From positions 1 through 35,266 of the forward strand of contig NZ_CAACVB010000064.1 of NCBI RefSeq assembly GCF_900659635.1: a stretch of 35,266 nucleotides of DNA, in the 5' to 3' direction. Position numbers and translations under genes: made by a program. This document shows, piece by piece, positions 32,112-35,266 of this stretch. A model generated the notes under the pieces. That model was not told where the DNA came from and did no database searches. It saw nothing but the letters and a program-made list of their open reading frames with translations. The DNA is from Actinomadura roseirufa. Its GTDB lineage: Bacteria > Actinomycetota > Actinomycetes > Streptosporangiales > Streptosporangiaceae. Position 1 is the stretch's first letter; the number at the start of each line of letters is the position of its first letter.

Positions 32112-32981
32112 ATGCGCATCGGACTCCAGGTTCCCAGCTTCACCTTCCCCGGCGGGGCGGAGGGGATCGCCCCCGCCTTCGGCCGGATCGCCCGCGAGGC
32201 CGACCAGGCCGGCCTGCACTCGCTGTGGGTGATGGACCACTTCTTCCAGATCGGGCAGGTCGGCCCGCCCGAGGAGCCGATGCTGGAGGGCTACTCGGCG
32301 CTCGCCTACGCGGCGGCCCTCACGGAGCGGATCACGCTCGGGACGATGGTGACCGGCGTGACGTACCGGCATCCCGGGATCCTGGTGAAGACGGTCACCA
32401 CGCTGGACGTGCTGTCGGGCGGCCGGGCCTGGCTCGGCGTCGGCGCCGCGTGGAACGACGAGGAGTCGCGGGGGCTCGGCATCCCCTTCCCCCCGACGGC
32501 CGAGCGGTTCGAGCAGCTGGAGGACACGCTGCGGATCGCTCAGCAGATGTGGCGCGGCGACGAGTCGCCGTTCGAGGGCGAGCGCTTCCGGCTGGAGCGC
32601 CCGCTGAACTCGCCGCAGGCCGTGCGGCGGCCGCATCCACCGATCCTGGTCGGCGGCGGCGGTGAGAAGAAGACGCTGCGGTTCGTCGCCAAGTACGCCG
32701 ATGCCTGCAACCTCTCCGACCCCGAGACACTGCCCCGGAAGCTGGAGGTGCTGCGCGAGCACTGCGAGCGGGAAGGCCGCGACTACGCCGACATCGAGAA
32801 GACCTCGCTGGCGGTCCTGCCCGGGACGCCCTCGGTCGACGCGGTCGTCGACACGGTCGGCCGGCTCGCCGAGGCGGGCATCGACCACGTGATCGTCTCC
32901 CAGTCCACCGGCCAGGACCTCGCGGGCGTGCTGGGCGAGGCCCTGACCCAGACCGCGGAGATCGTCCCCACCGGCCGCTGA
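32112..32981 (+). CDS. LLM-class F420-dependent oxidoreductase
   Basis: The 289-residue protein is a luciferase-like (beta/alpha)8 enzyme: MRIGLQVPSF at the start, LWVMDHFFQI (about 38-47), GTMVTGVTYRHPGILVKTVTTLDVLSGGRAWLGVGAAWNDEE in the middle and PPILVGGGGEKKTLRFVAKYAD. The layout matches the actinobacterial F420-dependent TIGR03560-type group, which reduces or oxidises small hydrophobic substrates with F420 rather than FMN. AAGGA precedes its ATG. The MerR-type promoter upstream suggests induction by a toxic compound it may detoxify. F420 use is inferred from family. Confidence 0.9.
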   Translation: MRIGLQVPSFTFPGGAEGIAPAFGRIAREADQAGLHSLWVMDHFFQIGQVGPPEEPMLEGYSALAYAAALTERITLGTMVTGVTYRHPGILVKTVTTLDVLSGGRAWLGVGAAWNDEESRGLGIPFPPTAERFEQLEDTLRIAQQMWRGDESPFEGERFRLERPLNSPQAVRRPHPPILVGGGGEKKTLRFVAKYADACNLSDPETLPRKLEVLREHCEREGRDYADIEKTSLAVLPGTPSVDAVVDTVGRLAEAGIDHVIVSQSTGQDLAGVLGEALTQTAEIVPTGR

Positions 32982-32992
32982 CCGCACGAACT

Positions 32993-33020
32993 GTCCCGCG
33001 CGCCGACCGGCACGCGGGAC
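32993..33020 (+). terminator. Terminator after the LLM oxidoreductase gene
   Basis: GTCCCGCG (32993-33000) and CGCGGGAC (33013-33020) form a perfect 8-bp stem around 12 bases, starting 12 bases after the stop codon. Confidence 0.65.
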
Positions 33021-33089
33021 GGTTCCGAGGCAACTGGACCGGGCCCGTCTCACAACGGTCCTCAGCGGTCACGCGAGCGCGCGCCCTGA

Positions 33090-33205
33090 CCGGCGGGGGC
33101 GACGCCGAAGGCGAGCCCCCGCCGGGAAGATCGCGAAGCGATTCGCGCTCGCACGAGCACGGTCACGAAGCGAGCGCTAGCGAGCGCAGTGGGCCGGGAT
33201 CGCAA
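33090..33205. repeat. Hairpin and GCGA-rich intergenic repeat region
   Basis: An 11-bp perfect stem (33090-33100 with 33115-33125) is followed by GCGAAGCGATTCGC and GCGAGCGCTAGCGAGCGC, short units of GCGA in both orientations. This resembles a dispersed REP-type element more than a promoter. No gene is visible. Confidence 0.45.
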
Positions 33206-33210
33206 TAAAC

Positions 33211-33651
33211 TCAATCCCGGACGCGTGGACGCAGGTCCAGGGGGACGCCGAACAGGTTGAGCGCGTTGATCAGCGACACGAGCGCGACGAGGTCGCCGAG
33301 CTCGCGGTCGTCGGGGAAGTGCTCGCGCAGCGTGTCCCACATCGCGTCGGTCACCGGCTCTCTGCGGGTCACCGCCTCGGTGTAGGCGAGCGCGGCGCGC
33401 TCGGCCTCGTCGTAGAGGTGCGACTTGCGCCACACCGTGAGGTGGTGGATCCGGTCCTCGGGCTCTCCCTGCCGCCGTGCGTCCCCGATGTGGATGTCGA
33501 CGCAGAAGGCGCAGCCGTTCAGCTGCGACGCCCGGATCTTGATCAGTTCCTGGAGCCGGTGGTCGAGCGGGCCCTTCCGGATCAGCCCGGCGATGCCGAT
33601 GAACCCCTTGTAGACCTCGGGGGTCGCTTCCTGCAAGAGCATGCGTGCCAT
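33211..33651 (-). CDS. Carboxymuconolactone decarboxylase-family (AhpD-like) protein
   Basis: The 146-residue helical protein has the family redox site NGCAFCVDIH (C47, C50, H54), preceded by LDHRLQELIKIRASQLNGC. Such proteins trimerise and often act as alkylhydroperoxidase or thiol-dependent reductases rather than decarboxylases. AAGGGAG precedes the ATG. It is the gene most often linked to ECF41 sigma factors (the COE class of targets), and an ECF41-type promoter is visible 28-54 bases upstream of its start, so it should belong to that regulon. Confidence 0.92.
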   Translation of the reverse strand: MARMLLQEATPEVYKGFIGIAGLIRKGPLDHRLQELIKIRASQLNGCAFCVDIHIGDARRQGEPEDRIHHLTVWRKSHLYDEAERAALAYTEAVTRREPVTDAMWDTLREHFPDDRELGDLVALVSLINALNLFGVPLDLRPRVRD

Positions 33652-33678
33652 GGTGGTTTCTCCCTTCGTCTGGAGGGA

Positions 33679-33705
33679 GACGACGCAGCCCCGACCGGTG
33701 TGACG
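33679..33705 (-). promoter_or_regulatory. ECF41-type promoter of the carboxymuconolactone decarboxylase gene
   Basis: On the minus strand CGTCACA (33699-33705) and CGTC (33679-33682) are separated by 16 bases, which fits the ECF41 consensus TGTCACA-N16-CGTC except at the first base. It lies between the sigma gene and its presumed target, in the right direction, 28 bases before the ATG. Confidence 0.7.
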
Positions 33706-33732
33706 GCCGGATCGGTCCGGCGGGCACCGGCG

Positions 33733-34608
33733 CTATCGGACGGAGGCCGTGCCCTGAAGGTGCGCGAGCTTGTCCGGATTGACGACGCGGCGGTAGGCGG
33801 TGATCCGGCCGCCGGTGACCTCCATCGTGTCGACGGCCACGACCCGTCCGTCCGGCGCCAGGAAGAGAAGGCCGGGCTCCCCGTTCACCTCGGCGGGCAC
33901 GACCCGCCGCCGGTGCCTCTCGGCGACCCGGATCAGCACGGTCACGACCCGCTCCGCCCCGGTGATGATCTTGCGGGCGGCGAAGACCTTGCCGTCGCCG
34001 TCGGTGGTGTACGTCGCGTCCGGATCCAGCAGCGCCAGCAGGGCGGCGCCGTCGCGGCGCTCGTAGGCCGAGCGGAACGCCGCGAGCACCCGTTCGCGCT
34101 CGCCGCGCGGGGCCGGCCGGGCGGGGCCCGCGGCGGCGACCTTGCGCCGGGCCCGGGAGGAGAGCTGGCGGCAGGCGGCGGGCGTCCTGCCCAGCACCTC
34201 GGCGATCTGCTCGTAGGGCACGCCGAACGCCTGGTGCAGGACGAACGCGACGCGCTCGGGCGGCGACAGCTCCTCCAGCACCAGCAGCATCGCGGTGCCG
34301 ACCGTGTCGTCCACCAGGACCGTCTCGGCGACGTCCGGGCCGGTCAGCAGGGGTTCGGGCAGCCATGGCCCGACGTAGTCGACGCGCCGGGCGCGGGCGG
34401 AGCCGAGCACGTCGTAGGCGCGGCGCGCGGCGACGGTGACGAGCCAGGCGCGCAGGTCGCGGACGTCGTCCAGGGTCTCCTTGGCCGCGGCCCGCAGCCA
34501 CACGTCCTGGGCGATGTCCTCGGCGTCGGCGACGCTGCCGGTGATGCGGTAGGCGGCGCCGAACACCGCCCGGCGGTGCTCGGCCCACTCGTCCTCGAGA
34601 CGTCCCAC
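33733..34608 (-). CDS. ECF41-type sigma factor with SnoaL-like C-terminal domain
   Basis: The 291-residue protein has sigma-2 (about 10-75) and sigma-4 (about 105-160, SPPERVAFVLHQAFGVPYEQIAEVLG) domains. They are linked by WLPEP (82-86), then a SnoaL/NTF2-like domain with DGDGK (203-207, equivalent to the family DGGGR) and NPDKL (277-281). Those three motifs mark ECF41, where the C-terminal domain replaces an anti-sigma factor and controls activity. It starts at a GTG one base from the GtrA stop and lies just upstream of a carboxymuconolactone decarboxylase gene. The activating signal is unknown. Confidence 0.95.
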   Translation of the reverse strand: MGRLEDEWAEHRRAVFGAAYRITGSVADAEDIAQDVWLRAAAKETLDDVRDLRAWLVTVAARRAYDVLGSARARRVDYVGPWLPEPLLTGPDVAETVLVDDTVGTAMLLVLEELSPPERVAFVLHQAFGVPYEQIAEVLGRTPAACRQLSSRARRKVAAAGPARPAPRGERERVLAAFRSAYERRDGAALLALLDPDATYTTDGDGKVFAARKIITGAERVVTVLIRVAERHRRRVVPAEVNGEPGLLFLAPDGRVVAVDTMEVTGGRITAYRRVVNPDKLAHLQGTASVR

Positions 34609-34609
34609 G

Positions 34610-35071
34610 TCAGGCCGTCGCCGGGGTGAAAACCCACTTCTTGTACGACCAGTAGCGGAACGCCGAGCCGAGGGCGACCCCCGCGAGGAGGCCGAGGTTG
34701 TAGGCGACCCCGCCGTGCAGGCCCAGGGTGTAGTAGGTGAATCCGGTGCACAGCACCTGGATGAGGAGGCCGACGCCGTTCAGCGCGAAGAAGATCACTA
34801 CCTCGCGGCCGGAGCCGTCGCTGTCGCGGTGCCGGAAGGTCCAGAAGCGGTTGGCGAGGTAGGAGGTGAGGGTGGACACCACGGCGGGCACGACCACGCT
34901 GGTGACCGGGCTCCCGCCGAGCCGGGCGCGCATCAGGTTGGCTCCGAAGATCATGATCAGCGTGCCGAGGAATCCCACGAATCCGAAGCTGAGCAGTTCG
35001 CGGAGGAATGTGCGGTACGCCGAGGCGGACGAGACCGTTTTCATCGGTCTTGACCGCTGCATGGTGCTCAC
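34610..35071 (-). CDS. GtrA-family membrane protein
   Basis: The 153-residue protein has four hydrophobic helices: LLSFGFVGFLGTLIMIFGA, VVVPAVVSTLTSYLANRFWTF, VVIFFALNGVGLLIQVLCTGF and YNLGLLAGVALGSAFRYWSYK. The conserved YLANRFWTFR and the final KKWVF are GtrA signatures. The family helps flip polyprenyl-linked sugars or assists cell-surface polysaccharide synthesis. The GTG start (35071) is chosen with AAGG upstream; in-frame ATGs at codons 4 and 10 are alternatives. One base separates its stop from the ECF41 gene. Confidence 0.88.
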   Translation of the reverse strand: MSTMQRSRPMKTVSSASAYRTFLRELLSFGFVGFLGTLIMIFGANLMRARLGGSPVTSVVVPAVVSTLTSYLANRFWTFRHRDSDGSGREVVIFFALNGVGLLIQVLCTGFTYYTLGLHGGVAYNLGLLAGVALGSAFRYWSYKKWVFTPATA

Positions 35072-35136
35072 TCGCCCAGACCTTACCTGAGTAGGACATA
35101 TGCCTAGGTCACAACCCGGCCAAAAGATCGGCGCCC

Positions 35137-35217
35137 GGTCAGCGCTCCCGGTCAGCCCCCGGTCAGCGCTCCCCGTCAGCCCCCGGTCAGCGCCCCCGGT
35201 CAGCGCTCCCGGTCGGC
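35137..35217. repeat. 24-bp tandem repeat at the right edge
   Basis: GGTCAGC or a one-base variant recurs at 35137, 35150, 35161, 35174, 35185, 35198 and 35211. Spacing alternates 13 and 11 (then 13, 13), so the true period is 24 bp over about 3.4 units. The 24-bp period is a multiple of 3, so it could be coding in a gene beyond the window. No complete gene is visible from 35072 to the end. Confidence 0.65.
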
Positions 35218-35266
35218 GCCCGGCCGGGAGCCCGGCACCGGCGTCCGGCCGGACCCCGGCGGGGCG

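Overview
The window is high-GC actinobacterial DNA. WhiB and KorSA-type regulators, an F420-type luciferase-like oxidoreductase, glucosylglycerate hydrolase, an ECF41 sigma factor and frequent GTG starts all fit. The Ter cluster and the dnaG-sigma pair suggest a filamentous actinomycete of the Thermomonosporaceae/Streptosporangiales type (Actinomadura-like). That genus guess is inference, not a database result.

Bases 1 to about 9,892 are most of an actinomycete integrative and conjugative element (AICE). It is read rightwards, except for a leftward regulatory pair at its left side. The order is: Nudix protein (Pif-like) and GntR/UTRA repressor (KorSA-like); a small membrane protein; a WhiB-like protein; a tiny CxxCxGxG protein; an SpdB-like membrane protein; an FtsK/TraB-type DNA translocase; two small zinc proteins with an 18-codon ORF between them; a primase-polymerase; a DUF3631 P-loop protein; a small excisionase-like HTH protein; and a tyrosine integrase. 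The integrase ends just before the 3' end of a tRNA-Asn gene (9893-9965, minus strand), the evident integration target. The left attachment site lies outside the window. Two non-coding structures stand out: a CTAG-rich cluster of palindromes between the translocase and the replication genes, and a ten-copy array of GGTACGGCT in both orientations between the helicase-like gene and the excisionase gene, a strong candidate for the replication origin or another cis-acting site.

From 10,106 the chromosome resumes: a YtxH-like protein, an unrecognised small protein and a glucosylglycerate hydrolase-like enzyme. Then comes a leftward stress cluster of the tellurium-resistance (Ter) type. Four genes joined by 4-base GTGA overlaps (citrate-lyase-like, PRTase_2/TRSP, PRTase_1 (StiP)/PELOTA, HAD) form the biosynthetic module that comparative genomics predicts to make a nucleoside-like metabolite. 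Upstream are three TerD paralogues and a TerC-like DUF475 membrane protein, with a divergent coiled-coil gene of unknown function.

Next is an iron-regulated efeO-efeB pair with two adjacent DtxR/IdeR-like half-palindromes upstream and no efeU, then a YbjQ-type protein with a His/Gln-rich tail, then dnaG followed by a primary-type sigma factor. After these come an orphan sugar-type ABC ATPase, a MocR-type regulator, a TIGR03086-type protein, a MerR gene and an LLM oxidoreductase separated by a perfect 22-bp palindrome in a MerR-type promoter, a carboxymuconolactone decarboxylase gene with a close ECF41-type promoter beside its ECF41 sigma gene, a GtrA-type membrane protein, and a 24-bp tandem repeat at the right edge.
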